This document shows positions 19,850 to 29,868 of a stretch of 64,000 nucleotides of DNA, one piece after another. The notes under the pieces are model-generated. The model saw nothing but the letters and a program-made list of their open reading frames with translations. It was not told the origin of the DNA and searched no databases. Each line of letters starts with the position of its first letter. Positions within the stretch are counted from its first letter, which is position 1. Where the stretch lies: contig NC_087062.1 in the NCBI RefSeq assembly GCF_963678635.1, forward strand, positions 70,649,345 through 70,713,344, written 5' to 3'. This DNA comes from Symsagittifera roscoffensis. Lineage: Eukaryota > Xenacoelomorpha > Acoela > Convolutidae. The translations under genes were made by a program, and so were the position numbers.

Positions 19850-22561
19850 TCACTGAAAAGTCATTGGACAACCATACCTTGATATCCAATGGGTTATCAA
19901 GTGGTCACAAGTCTCCTCTGCCGAAGCTGTTTGACACGGCACCGCCTCTGCCAGCTTTGTGAAGTGATCAATTATAACCAGTATCTGGTTATACCCTGAA
20001 TCCGTCATACAGATCTTCTGATGGTCTATTTGCACCACTTCATTAAATTCCGAGCTTTCCACCGACTTGAGTGGGAATTTCATCTTCCTTGGGTCTTTCA
20101 CTTGCAAACATGCCAGGCATGCATTCACCCACCTCTCACAGGCTTTCCTCAATCCTGGCCAATCGAACCTGTGAAGTATTCTTTGTTGCACTTTGTCTAT
20201 CCCCTGGTGCCCCATTTGATCATGTGATCTGAACAGCACCTCTGTCTGATATAATTGTGGTAGTATGATGAGGTTGTGCTTGTGTAGTATCTTGTCTTCT
20301 TCTTTTCTCTTGCATGCTACAACCCCGTCAGCCGTGTGATAGAGTAACTCTTTCCTCTCTTTGTAGAACTGGCTCAGGATCTTGTAGCTGTCTTCTTCAA
20401 GTTCCCCTTTCTCCTTGGACCCCGTTCGGATCCATTTGGAGAGATTGCTTGTCATCTTGTCATTCTTCTGGGCTCTTATCAGGTCCGACAGCCTATATCT
20501 CGCTTTGACATGTTCCTTCAGCGCCATGATCTGCCCCTTCATCTCCCCAGGGTTGTGGACGTCGCCATTCAGCTTCACGCATACTATCCTCCTTACCACC
20601 TTCATGTCGTCTTCCGGCACCAGATTTGTTCTCACATTTGAATTGCATGATAGCTCCCTGAATGGATTCCTCGAAACTGCAATCCTTTCAAGTTCTTCAC
20701 CACCTCGTATTTCCTGCGCGTCCAAGTTGAAGGTTCCTGAGGACGGATCTGTTTGTAGTTCCCTGTCGTGGTGTCTAATCTTTTCTTCTGCCAATATCAT
20801 GCAGAGACTATCTTGATTGTCACTGCTCGCTTCCGAGTCCTCATCCCACGTTTCACACTCCCCGGACAAATTTTCTCCTTCAGTGTTTTCTTCTTCTGTG
20901 GGTGTGGACCGCTCCCCGGACTCTTGACCTGGTCCCAGGTATTCAGCTTCTTCCTTGAATTCCACTCTCTTTCTCCTGACTCTAGTTTGTTCAAGTAATT
21001 CAGCTGGGATCTTTTCAACCAGTGATTGCACCACTTCCTTCCCATCAAGGTTAGTCACCTTCGAGGTATTTCTATCACTAGCTGTCCCGCTCTTTCGCAG
21101 TATTGTGACCTCAGGTTCCTCTTTACAGTTTTCTTGAATCACGGGCTTATCATCTGCTAGTCTCTCGAGTAACCCCTTTAAGTCTTCGTCTATTTGTGCT
21201 TCCCCCGTCTCTACCTGGTTGAGATCGTAGCCTTTTGCTTTGAGCGTCTCCCTCACGATCTTTGACTTGAGAATTATTCCTATCGGCATCCCTCGGTTCT
21301 TTCTCAAGATTGTTTCTTTCGTAGTTTCTTTTGGTAACTCGGGGTGATCTTCTATTGGTTTGCCTGATTTGTCCAACCATCTCGTGAGAGGAAGACTGTC
21401 ATACGTTTCCTTGTCCATGAAGGAGAAGCCATCTTTGATCTCAGGTCTATCTGCCTCCCTCTTTTCTTGTCTCTCGTAGAACTCCGTCTTCTTGCTCAAG
21501 CTGTCAGCATTTTGATGTTTGTCTCGTGTTCTGTGCTCAATTATCATATTGTATCCGTCCAGGCGAAATATCCATCTCCCAATGTAACTTTGGTCCATTG
21601 AGTACGTCTTCAGCCAGCTTAGTGCCCGGTTGTCGACTCGCAACTTGAATGGCTCACTGCCTAGGTATGCCCTATATTTCTCGACAAAGGTAACCACCGC
21701 GAACATCTCTGCTTTCGGTGCTCCGTACTTCATTTCCGTGTCACTTAGGACTTTGCTCCCGTACGCTATTGGTCTCAAGACTGTCTTCCCTTTCCACTCT
21801 TGTTCTTGGTGGAGAATTCCAGATATCGCTACTACCGACGCGTCCGTATCCAGTACGTACATCCCCTTCTCTGTTGGCATCCCTAGTACTGGTGCCTCGC
21901 ACAACTCTTTCTTTATTCTCTGGAATGACTCTTCTGCTGCGTTATTCCACGTGAACTTCTTGCCCTTGTGCCTCATTAACTGTTGCATCGGATAAACCTT
22001 GTCTGCATAGCCTTTGACGAATTCCCAATAGTAATTTGCAAAACCCAGAAAGCTCATCAATTGGTGTTCCGTTTTCGGCGATTTCCAAGTTAGAACTGCC
22101 TCTACTGCGTCTGGATCTGGTCTGATGCCGTGTTTGTTCACCATCCTGCCCAAGTATTTTATCGAGTCCTTGAGTATCTCACACTTTGATGGTTTGCACT
22201 TCAGCCCCGACCTCTTCATACACGCAAATACTTCGTCAAGTCTCTCAATATGGTCCTCTAGTGTGGGTGTCGCTTTTACCACGTCATCCACATAGCACAT
22301 TACCAGATTGCCATACTTCTTCGTCACGCCTATCAGCGCGTGTGCCATCAACCGCTGAAACGTGGCTGTGGCATTGCAAAGTCCAAACGGCATCCGTTTC
22401 CATTGAAACAGACCCAACTCGCAGGCAAACCCTGTCTTGTCCCTGTCCTGCTTCCTGAGTGGTACCTGCCAAAAAGCCGAGCCTAAATCAAGAGTCGTAA
22501 AAAAATTTTTCATCACCTTACTTCGAGAGGCTCTCATCAATCCTAGGTATGGGATAGGCAT
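19850..22561 (-). CDS. pol: Reverse transcriptase, RNase H and integrase zinc domain of B (903 codons)
   Basis: From about residue 18 the frame has TTLDLGSAFWQVPL, FGLCNATATFQ and CYVDDVV (active-site Asp pair near 22,285-22,296). These are followed by FLGFANYYWEF (connection), YVLDTDASVVAISG (RNase H first Asp) and ADSLSK. A long acidic linker follows, then the integrase H2C2 zinc motif (HDQMGHQGIDK...ACLACLQVKD) and the first integrase Asp (VVQIDHQK). Order and motifs are those of Ty3/gypsy pol. It copies the element RNA and integrates the DNA. The first ~17 residues belong to a wrong frame; the RT N-terminus lies in the frame at 22,518-22,712. The frame ends at TGA within the integrase core. 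Confidence 0.92.
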   Translation of the reverse strand: MPIPYLGLMRASRSKVMKNFFTTLDLGSAFWQVPLRKQDRDKTGFACELGLFQWKRMPFGLCNATATFQRLMAHALIGVTKKYGNLVMCYVDDVVKATPTLEDHIERLDEVFACMKRSGLKCKPSKCEILKDSIKYLGRMVNKHGIRPDPDAVEAVLTWKSPKTEHQLMSFLGFANYYWEFVKGYADKVYPMQQLMRHKGKKFTWNNAAEESFQRIKKELCEAPVLGMPTEKGMYVLDTDASVVAISGILHQEQEWKGKTVLRPIAYGSKVLSDTEMKYGAPKAEMFAVVTFVEKYRAYLGSEPFKLRVDNRALSWLKTYSMDQSYIGRWIFRLDGYNMIIEHRTRDKHQNADSLSKKTEFYERQEKREADRPEIKDGFSFMDKETYDSLPLTRWLDKSGKPIEDHPELPKETTKETILRKNRGMPIGIILKSKIVRETLKAKGYDLNQVETGEAQIDEDLKGLLERLADDKPVIQENCKEEPEVTILRKSGTASDRNTSKVTNLDGKEVVQSLVEKIPAELLEQTRVRRKRVEFKEEAEYLGPGQESGERSTPTEEENTEGENLSGECETWDEDSEASSDNQDSLCMILAEEKIRHHDRELQTDPSSGTFNLDAQEIRGGEELERIAVSRNPFRELSCNSNVRTNLVPEDDMKVVRRIVCVKLNGDVHNPGEMKGQIMALKEHVKARYRLSDLIRAQKNDKMTSNLSKWIRTGSKEKGELEEDSYKILSQFYKERKELLYHTADGVVACKRKEEDKILHKHNLIILPQLYQTEVLFRSHDQMGHQGIDKVQQRILHRFDWPGLRKACERWVNACLACLQVKDPRKMKFPLKSVESSEFNEVVQIDHQKICMTDSGYNQILVIIDHFTKLAEAVPCQTASAEETCDHLITHWISRYGCPMTFQ

Positions 22562-23476
22562 CCTTCACCGTGACGGAGTTCAGGTATCGAAAGTCACAAC
22601 AAAACCTCAACTGGTCGCCTTTCTTTTTGGCCATCACTACTCCACACGCCCACGGTGATTTGGATGGTTCTATCATGTCATACTCTAGTAGCGTTTCAAT
22701 CTCCTTTCTCACGCATCCGATTTGTGTGGGGTCATGCGCCTCGCCCCCTCCCTGTGCGGTATTGCGTTTTCCTCAAGTTCTATTTCATGCTCAGCAAAAT
22801 TACAACACCCGATGTCTGCCTTATGTCTTGAAAAAACTTCTTCGTTCCGTTCTAGTACGTCCTTGATGGATTCGAGCTGTTCGTCCGTGAACTTGCCTCT
22901 TAAGTGTTCAATTTCCGGTAGAACCGGTTTATCACCCTGTATTTCGTCTAATGTGGGCCGTTCCGGGAAATTCGAACAGCTCGATAGTCCATCGTCTGTC
23001 TCTGACTTAAGTGACTTCACAAGACCTGATGAATCTTTTATTTTATTCAATCGTCTCAAGATACAAATTTTGTCCCTATGATTGGGACAATCAACAACTT
23101 CATTTTGTTTATGGTTTTCAGTCATTTCATATCGAGTTTTAACAGGTAGAGCATATCCCAGTTTCCTCCCCCTCGGTATCGTGATTGGCATGTCAAGGGT
23201 ATTCAACAAGACACTCACGCAGAGTCCGCTCTTCGTAATCGAGAAGGATCTTCCTAAAACAGCAGCACTTTGACTATTTGGATTTGGGACTACGCAAAAC
23301 TGCTTGTTGTCACTTAGTTCATTGTAATTTTTCATTCGTAAGCTTACAATCGCCGCCTCGTTCGCCTTTAGCCTCACCCTCCTACTCAAGAATACCGGTG
23401 CTTTGGTTTCATTTGCCATTATTAAATTTACCGGTTTGATTGCGTACCTCCTATCCGGGTTCCGTATCCTGAACAT
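22518..23476 (-). pseudogene. pol: Protease-RT linker and RT N-terminal part of B (two frames)
   Basis: Frame 22,709-23,476 contains the linker (VFLSRRVRLKANEAAIV, DDGLSSCSNFPERPT, FSRHKADIGCCNFAEHEIEL). Frame 22,518-22,712 contains LLEYDMIEPSKSPWACGVV, CDFRYLNSVTVKDAYPIPR, the fingers of RT. C has them in one frame, so two small indels split this copy. Confidence 0.85.
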
Positions 23477-23527
23477 TGCGTTGTTTAGATCAATCGCTAC
23501 ATCAAAGTTCCTGATGAAGTCTCTGCC

Positions 23528-24314
23528 TTAAACAAATTGGTCAGACTCATCTAGGTTTTCTACCACAAGAAAGCTCATCCACAGGTTACGTTCCCCCAGA
23601 TTGAGGGCTATTATCGACGTTCTGCCCAACACCCGCAGGGCCCCTTTGTTTGCGGCTGACAACCGTATTCTCGAATCTATCTTTGTTGAAGCCCATTCGT
23701 TCCCAAGTTTCGATTGGTATGACACTCAAGACTGCTCCCGTATCAAGTAACCCACGTAACTGAGTCTTTTTGCCACTTATGTCTAGCACGTGTCCTGTCA
23801 CATCTGCCTCTGCCCCGATGTGCATTGCATCTTCTTCAAGCATGGCGCAATGTCCAATTGATCTCACTTTCAACTCTTCTTTTCCCACGTAGATTTGCCC
23901 AATTAGGTCTTCATCACATGTTATCATTGTTTTCGTATAGGTGTTGATTCCATCTATATTTAGCATCACCTCATGTGGACCATAAGCTTCAGTGTACCTG
24001 TTATCAACACTTACCGACTTGCTACCCCCTCTCGTGAGTAGTGCTCTCAATGCTCTAGAAGTCGTTTGTGGGCTTATACAACTCAAGTAATCTGCGTACA
24101 CATCAATGTGCTTTATTGTCTGGTCACTTGGTTCGCTCAAGTTTCTCGTTACTTCGTGGCCGCCCACAGTAATTATTGACATTATTCTCGCCCCAATCTT
24201 TGTTATGCCAAATGGCTTTCCTGTAACCATTTTTACAGTGTTGCAGTTTCCATTTTTTGTCGACCCCTCAGCAGCTTCTGGTATTATTTGTGAGCAACTT
24301 AATGCTTCGTTCAT
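23528..24314 (-). pseudogene. pol: Retropepsin-like aspartic protease of B
   Basis: Frame 23,586-24,314 has the region KTQLRGLLDTGAVLSVIPIE, with the catalytic DTG triplet near 23,740, and ends just after GFNKDRFENT. The last part (LAANKGALRV...LWMSFLVVENLDESDQF) is in the frame 23,528-23,725, followed by an in-frame TAA where C has Leu (QFTLGRD). The enzyme would cleave the gag-pol polyprotein. The upstream frame change is at a long T run (plus strand, near 24,313-24,324), a typical indel site. Confidence 0.85.
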
Positions 24315-24786
24315 TTTTTTTTTGGATTTCTTGCTTCAGCCGTTGTTCTATTTCTTTCGCTGCCAGGTCTTGTTTCACTTTGTTGATGGCCTCTACTGCA
24401 CTATTACATTGTGTTACAGCTTTCACTGTTTTCGTCGATAGCTCCGCACTTGGTCTTTCTAGGTTTTTCGTCTCAAATTCACCTTGTCTGTTTCTCTGGT
24501 TCTGCACCACTGCTAGCGCCAACTTGTGTTTTGGATGACTCTGATTCTTGACCGTTTCCCAAAACAATGGACAGTCCATCCTGAAGTGCCCCTCTTGGTT
24601 GCAGAAGAAGCATCTTGCACCTATTTTGATGATCAAGCCACTATAGAACTCGTGTTCTTCCATCTGGCTCATATCTTCCTCATCGGGTGCATATCCCAAA
24701 CTCTTCATGCCCTGTTTGTACGTCGTGCAATCCGCCACATGATGATCAGCTGACCCGCAGTTAGCACATGATCTGCGTTTGTCCAT
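24268..24786 (-). CDS. gag: Nucleocapsid region of B with two zinc knuckles
   Basis: It has CANCGSADHHVADC and CFFCNQEGHFRMDC, both CX2CX4HX4C knuckles that bind nucleic acid, followed by a charged coiled-coil-like tail. It is in frame with the capsid part (24,835-26,247), from which it is separated by a single TAA after NRNT. C has no stop there, so this is a nonsense mutation. Confidence 0.85.
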   Translation of the reverse strand: MDKRRSCANCGSADHHVADCTTYKQGMKSLGYAPDEEDMSQMEEHEFYSGLIIKIGARCFFCNQEGHFRMDCPLFWETVKNQSHPKHKLALAVVQNQRNRQGEFETKNLERPSAELSTKTVKAVTQCNSAVEAINKVKQDLAAKEIEQRLKQEIQKKNERSIKLLTNNTRSC

Positions 24787-24834
24787 GTCATCTCTGGGCT
24801 TGTACCATGACGACCCCTGTGGCTGACTCCCCCC

Positions 24835-26247
24835 TTATGTGTTCCTGTTGTCTGAGTACGAGTATTTCTTGGGTTTCATCAGCATGTACTCTCTTGACTT
24901 CTGCCTCATCTCTTCTGGAGTTGGTGCACTATCCTTCGACAATGTGTAGTACGTTGCTAACATCGTTCTCAAGTCATCACTCTTCACCCCATCAATGAAC
25001 TTTGAGGCGATGCTGGAGTTCCTTCGATTGGTAGATTCTTCCGGGTCACTCCTTCTTCTCAAGCTCTCAAGATCATGTAGGAACCTGTCTATCGATTCAT
25101 CGTCCCTTTGTCTCCTCTTTTCAAATCGCATCATCGCTTGATGACCCTTCATGCCTGAGCCGAATCTATTTAACAATATTTCAAAGATTTTGTCCGCTGT
25201 GTCGCGTTCCTCTTCTTTCTTCGCAATCACGCATTTCAATGTCGTGCCTTCCAGATTGCTCAGTATCGCTGTGCATGCTTGGCTCTCATCGTTCAAGTTG
25301 TCTTGTTCTAAGTGCAACCTCATGACTTCTACCCAAGTGTCAATGCATCCATCTGAATTATCTTTAAACTCCTTCGGTTTCTTGAAGGTTTTCCTGGATT
25401 TGTTGCCTCCTCTGTCACTCGAGTCGGTATTCCTTGTGGCGAAGGCTTCTAGCGTCCTGTTCATCATTTCCCAGGTGCTTGCCCATGTCATGGCATCCGG
25501 TCCCACGTTGTTGTGAGTCGTGGAGTCCCCTGGACCACTGGTTGTGTTCGCTGTTCCATCTTTTATAATGGCCCTGGCCCCCACCGGTGCCGTAATCGCG
25601 GCCTCCCGGGTTGCTGGTAACGGTGTTGACTGTCGTTTGTTCCTTTGAGGCTCCACGAAGTCCACTCTATTACCTTGTGTCCTCTCTGCAGCTGGCCTGT
25701 CTTGTTGTGTTGAATTCCTCAAAATAGCGTCTAGTTTTGTCTGTATTGCACTTGAGCTCTCAGCCTGTTCCCTACTTATCGTATCCATTCTCGTTTCCAA
25801 ACTCCCTAACTGGCAATTCATTGCGTCATATCGCTGCTTCATTTCTCGCATGTCTTTTCTGATGTTCTTCTCTCGCTCTTCATCAGTGGTTTCTACTTTG
25901 TCAGACATCTTCTGAAGCTTTTCCTCCGTTGCTCTCGCTAGATGGAAATAGGTGTCCAAGTACTCATGTTTGTTGTTTTTCATTTCCTTCCTTATCACAT
26001 TTTTATCCTCTTCGCTGTGCTTCAGTTTCTCATCTATCTGATCTAGCTTCGCCATCAAGTCGCTTAACTCAAGAGTTGTCGTTCCATGGTCCGTTGTTGT
26101 CCTGTAGTCGGTTGCTGGTCCCGGTTTTCTCTGACCCTCGTTTTGATCGGTCTCTGTCGTTCCCGTGGATACTGTTCCAAATGTTTTGCTTTTCTCGACT
26201 TTCGTCTCCTCCACTGCTGCGTCTTTCGATCTCATTCCGACCATCAT
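24835..26247 (-). CDS. gag: Gag (coiled coil and capsid) of B, 470 codons
   Basis: Residues about 60-185 are predicted coiled coil (LMAKLDQIDEKLKHSEEDKN; EREKNIRKDMREMKQRY). They are followed by a Ser/Thr/Asn-rich linker and a capsid-like domain (GCIDTWVEVMRLHLEQDNL; LLNRFGSGMKGHQAMMRFEK). Gag forms the particle that packages element RNA. The frame starts 11 bases downstream of the ORF0 stop with MMVGMRS. The same order is seen in element C. It is interrupted by TAA before the zinc knuckles. Confidence 0.88.
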   Translation of the reverse strand: MMVGMRSKDAAVEETKVEKSKTFGTVSTGTTETDQNEGQRKPGPATDYRTTTDHGTTTLELSDLMAKLDQIDEKLKHSEEDKNVIRKEMKNNKHEYLDTYFHLARATEEKLQKMSDKVETTDEEREKNIRKDMREMKQRYDAMNCQLGSLETRMDTISREQAESSSAIQTKLDAILRNSTQQDRPAAERTQGNRVDFVEPQRNKRQSTPLPATREAAITAPVGARAIIKDGTANTTSGPGDSTTHNNVGPDAMTWASTWEMMNRTLEAFATRNTDSSDRGGNKSRKTFKKPKEFKDNSDGCIDTWVEVMRLHLEQDNLNDESQACTAILSNLEGTTLKCVIAKKEEERDTADKIFEILLNRFGSGMKGHQAMMRFEKRRQRDDESIDRFLHDLESLRRRSDPEESTNRRNSSIASKFIDGVKSDDLRTMLATYYTLSKDSAPTPEEMRQKSREYMLMKPKKYSYSDNRNT

Positions 26248-26257
26248 CGCTAATCTT

Positions 26258-26626
26258 TCAGTAATCTGTTTCTGGCGTGTTGCCTGTTGTGTCTTCCACG
26301 TTATCTATCGGTGAGAACTCTATGGGTTTCGGGTTAGGTTCTTCTGCATTGGGCATTGGAGTTGACTCTGTCGTCTTCTTTCCTGCTTCATCCACACTTT
26401 GATCAGGTGTCTCTAGATCAATCTCGATGGTGGGTTCTACTCGTTCCCCTTCCGTGCCCTCTTTTGCTCTGTTCTCCGTGGTACTCCTCGTGCTGACCAA
26501 ACTAACTGAAAAGTTCTTCTTTGTTACCTTCGGACCCATTGATGTTGTTTTACGTAGCGACGAGTTATACTTTGTCTTCGCTTCGGTAGACCTTTTTTCA
26601 GCTACCGGTACCCTGCTCCGCCTCAT
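26258..26626 (-). CDS. ORF0: small protein upstream of gag in B (122 codons)
   Basis: It starts MRRSRVPVAEKRS with a basic N-terminal third and continues with an acidic, Thr/Glu-rich remainder. The stop is 11 bases before gag and in another frame. Element C has a comparable basic-then-acidic frame (35,926-36,548) ending 17 bases before gag. The conserved placement suggests a real product or a gag leader expressed by reinitiation. No known domain was recognised. Confidence 0.6.
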   Translation of the reverse strand: MRRSRVPVAEKRSTEAKTKYNSSLRKTTSMGPKVTKKNFSVSLVSTRSTTENRAKEGTEGERVEPTIEIDLETPDQSVDEAGKKTTESTPMPNAEEPNPKPIEFSPIDNVEDTTGNTPETDY

Positions 26627-26874
26627 TATTTACAATTGTTACTATTTAGTATTACTATCTACAAAATTCTACTCTAAGGTTAAAACCTCTTTTGACAAAA
26701 TTTTATAAAAAGAAATTGACAATTTGCTAAAACAACTTTTCTTAAGCTCTTGAAAATTTTATATGTTAGGATAGGATAGAGAATATGATTTTACAATTGG
26801 TTGCTTCAACCTGACTTAGTACTCTTTTAGTACCCCCCTTCCTAATGCTGTTCCAAGACTTTCTCTCTACCGTC

Positions 26875-27580
26875 TCAAGACTATTCAGTGTTGTCCCAGT
26901 ACTTCTTGTTAGTATCCCCAGACTAGTGTCCCAAGACTAATGTCCCAAGACCAACGTCCCAAGACTAGTGTCCCAAGACTAATGTCCCAAGACCAACGTC
27001 CCACGACTAGTGTCCCAAGACTAATGTCCCAAGACCAATGTCCCAAGACCACAGTCCCAAGACCAATGGCCCAAGACCAACGTCCCAAGACTAGTGTCCC
27101 AAGACTAATGTCCCAAGACCAATGACCCAAGACCAATGTCCCAAGACCACTGTCCCAAGACCAATGGCCCAAGACCAACGTCCCAAGACAAGTGTCCCAA
27201 GACTAATGTCCCAAGACCAATGGCCCCAAGACCAATGTCCCAAGACCACTGTCCCAAGACCACTGTCCCAAGACCAATGTCCCAAGACCAATATCCCAAG
27301 ACCACTGTCCCAAGACCACTGTCCCAAGACCACTGTCCCAAGACCACTGTCCCAAGACCACTGTCCCAAGACCACTGACCCAAGACCACTGTCCCAAGAC
27401 CAACGTCCCAAGACCAACGTCCCAAGACCAATGTCCCAAGACTGTTTCGTTGCAAGACTGCTCTGGTCCAAGACTGTCCCAAGGCTGCACTGTCCCAAGA
27501 CTGTCCCAAGTCTGTGTTGCTCCAAGACTGTCCCCAGACTGCAATGTCCCAAGACTTCTTCGGTACTGTCCCAAGACTCG
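26875..27580. repeat. Minisatellite with 14-bp unit (GTCCCAAGACCAAT)n
   Basis: About 40 head-to-tail copies of a 14-base unit of the type TGTCCCAAGACCAC, with variants ending AAT, AAC and AGT. It degenerates at both edges into GTCTCAAGAC and CAAGACTGTCC. It lies in the leader of element B just upstream (in sense direction) of ORF0. Frames running through it on both strands are repeat translations, not genes. Confidence 0.93.
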
Positions 27581-28439
27581 TCACTGAGTGTCTGGATATC
27601 CGGTCTCTTCTTCTTCGTTGTAGGGACTCTTGAACCACTGTACCTTTACCACCACTTGAGCTCTAGTAAAAAATTTCCCAAAATCCCTATCTTAATGGTT
27701 GAAACCCAAATACTAATCCAGTCTTTTCAAGCTATTTGAAACCCTAAATTCCCCGCAGGTATCTTGTGATCACCTGTTCGTTAAAATACCAACAACAAAT
27801 TTTCACCAAAACGTAAAATTTTAAACTGGAAAAAAAAATTTCAAAAACAAATGGATGAATTTTCCTGAAATTCAAGGTTGACTGATGTCAATCTTTGTCC
27901 AAAAAAATGTCTGGTACCCGATTGCCACGCGTTTTCCTCCCCCCTGCTAGCGATCTTATGGGGTATCACAAAAACTGTCTATGTCCGTTCCCCCTACCGA
28001 TCCGACCAGGGTACCTACCTTAACCTGATTTTAATTTTGGATATCTGCTTGTTATAACCAACGCTTGTAAATATCTAATGTAACTAAGTCGACGATGCCG
28101 AACAATTAGTTACTCTAACGTGTCCCCCCTTTTTACAATTTACAACCGCTAACCTCTAACTTAACCAGCCCCCCTTCTAACCTCCCCCCTCTTTAGCCCC
28201 CCTCTTAAGCCGAAAAATCCCTTAAGCGTCGGGTGCTAAACCTCTCGAGAGAAAACCGTAGACCTGTTTCCAGGCCTGCTTGTGTAAAAACTTCCTCAAA
28301 ACAATGGGGATCCGCTTATCCAATTTTACACTTATCTCCTATAACGTAAAGTGGATTCTAACGATACCCGTTGCCCAACTTGAGAACACCCCTGTGCGTC
28401 CTCTTGTAGTGATCCTGTGCTGGTTGTCTCTGTTCTGCA

Positions 28440-28650
28440 CTTGACAGCAGCACCACTTTCCCACTTGGCTGGTCACCTCTTCCAGTCAAGTTTCCAGTGG
28501 GTTCAGCTCAGTACTTCTGAACCACTTTCCCACTCGGCTGGTCACCTCTTCCAGTCAAGTCTCCTAGTGGTCCGGTTCGATCCTTGTGAGCCACTTTCCC
28601 ACTCGGCTGGTCACCCTTTCCAGTCAAGTCTCCTAGTGGTCCGGCTAAGT
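28440..28650. repeat. Three tandem ~73-bp repeats in B leader
   Basis: The segment CCACTTTCCCACTCGGCTGG followed by TCACCTCTTCCAGTCAAGT recurs three times here, and three times again in the duplicate at about 30,486-30,696. It is probably non-coding. Confidence 0.8.
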
Positions 28651-29108
28651 TGCAATCTATCTGAAAACCCTTAACAACGCCCCCCACTCGGGCACCTTAT
28701 TGAAGTCACTGGTTTAAATTGCTAGATTGATCGAAACGATCGGTCTTATAAAACAGTATGGGTATACTATTTAATTAATATAAAGGTTTGATCCAAATGA
28801 TCCGGTATCAAAGTCACTGTCTTTTCGTTTTATGGTTTTTGTTCCTTTTTCCATTCTTTTTCGGTTTTTGTTTCGCTTTTTGTCTTTTGCTCATTTTTTT
28901 GTTCCCCCAGTTACCCCCTTTCTCGGTTAGCTAAGCCTCGTTCAGAGAGGGTACCAGGAAGTTTTCTCGAGTTTTCTTAAAAAGCTATCGCGGTACAACC
29001 GGAAGGTTTACACGTTCCCGCTGAACCGTACCACCGGTACTCTAGAATGGGCATGGAGCCCGGAGCTGGTTCAAGTGGGTTCGACCCCGTAGTCATGATG
29101 TCGTAAAA

Positions 29109-29124
29109 ACACCCAGGAGCGCCA
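29109..29124 (-). promoter_or_regulatory. Primer-binding site of B (inner duplicate)
   Basis: On the minus strand TGGCGCTCCTGGGTG follows the LTR end after a short spacer. It is the duplicated copy of the site at about 31,156-31,170. The complement, CACCCAGGAGCGCCA, resembles the 3' end of a tRNA-Asn. Confidence 0.75.
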
Positions 29125-29135
29125 TAAAAACAATA

Positions 29136-29868
29136 TGCAACAGTCGCCTACTTCACTCACAAATGAGGTTTAAGAAAAATAGGCCCTATAACCATTGGCT
29201 CAAGAGTCAGGGACACTATCTCTTGTGTTTTTCTACCTCAAGAACGGTCGGAGCCAATTCGGTTCGCTTGCGACATGAGACTAGAACCCGTTACATCTTA
29301 AAGGCTACTACGAAAATATCCCCCCACTCTAGAAAATAAGAACGTCCCATACTTAGGTCTCAAAATACCCAAAATACACGAACGCCGTTAAAAACAGGGT
29401 CGGAACAATCCGTTAAGTTACTTTTTATTGGACAGTGGAACTTTGACCCATTTCAGATGGATCAACCTACAACTCGCCTTATCTGAACATAACAATCATA
29501 AAACACACTCGAGAAAATTAAATTAGGGACTCACATGTTGATGCACTCGAGCACAAGGAGTAATTAAATTAGTAAGCAACTCGAGAATTAGATAATATAA
29601 CTAGATAAGTTTGATACTAATCAGTTTTGATAACAGAAGCAAGTTCTGGCTCTAGAATCGGAGTTTTTGTGTGAACCATTGGGACACTCAAGCTGTCCAC
29701 CTTTCCATTGAAGGCTCACTCTAGTTCGTTTCGAATAGTTGTTCTCTTTCTATTAACTCTCCTCCTATTTCGGTATAAGACAGCTCTACTCGTGTATTAT
29801 TTTGTATCGGGAAATTGCGAATAGCAATTTCCTGCTGTTTTTCTTGAGTATTTTCCCGCAATTGTAAA
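29136..29868 (-). repeat. Partial 5' LTR copy of B (inner, truncated)
   Basis: It begins TGCAACAGTCGCC, matching the LTR terminus with one change, and stops at the duplication junction. It lacks the first ~160 bases of the LTR in sense orientation. Confidence 0.88.

Noticed and set aside
26875-27580. CRISPR-like array
   Set aside because: Units are directly abutting without unique spacers and the context is a eukaryotic retrotransposon; it is a minisatellite.
26909-27739. Long repetitive frames on both strands through the minisatellite
   Set aside because: A 14-bp repeat with no stop in several frames gives such frames automatically; peptides are pure repeats.
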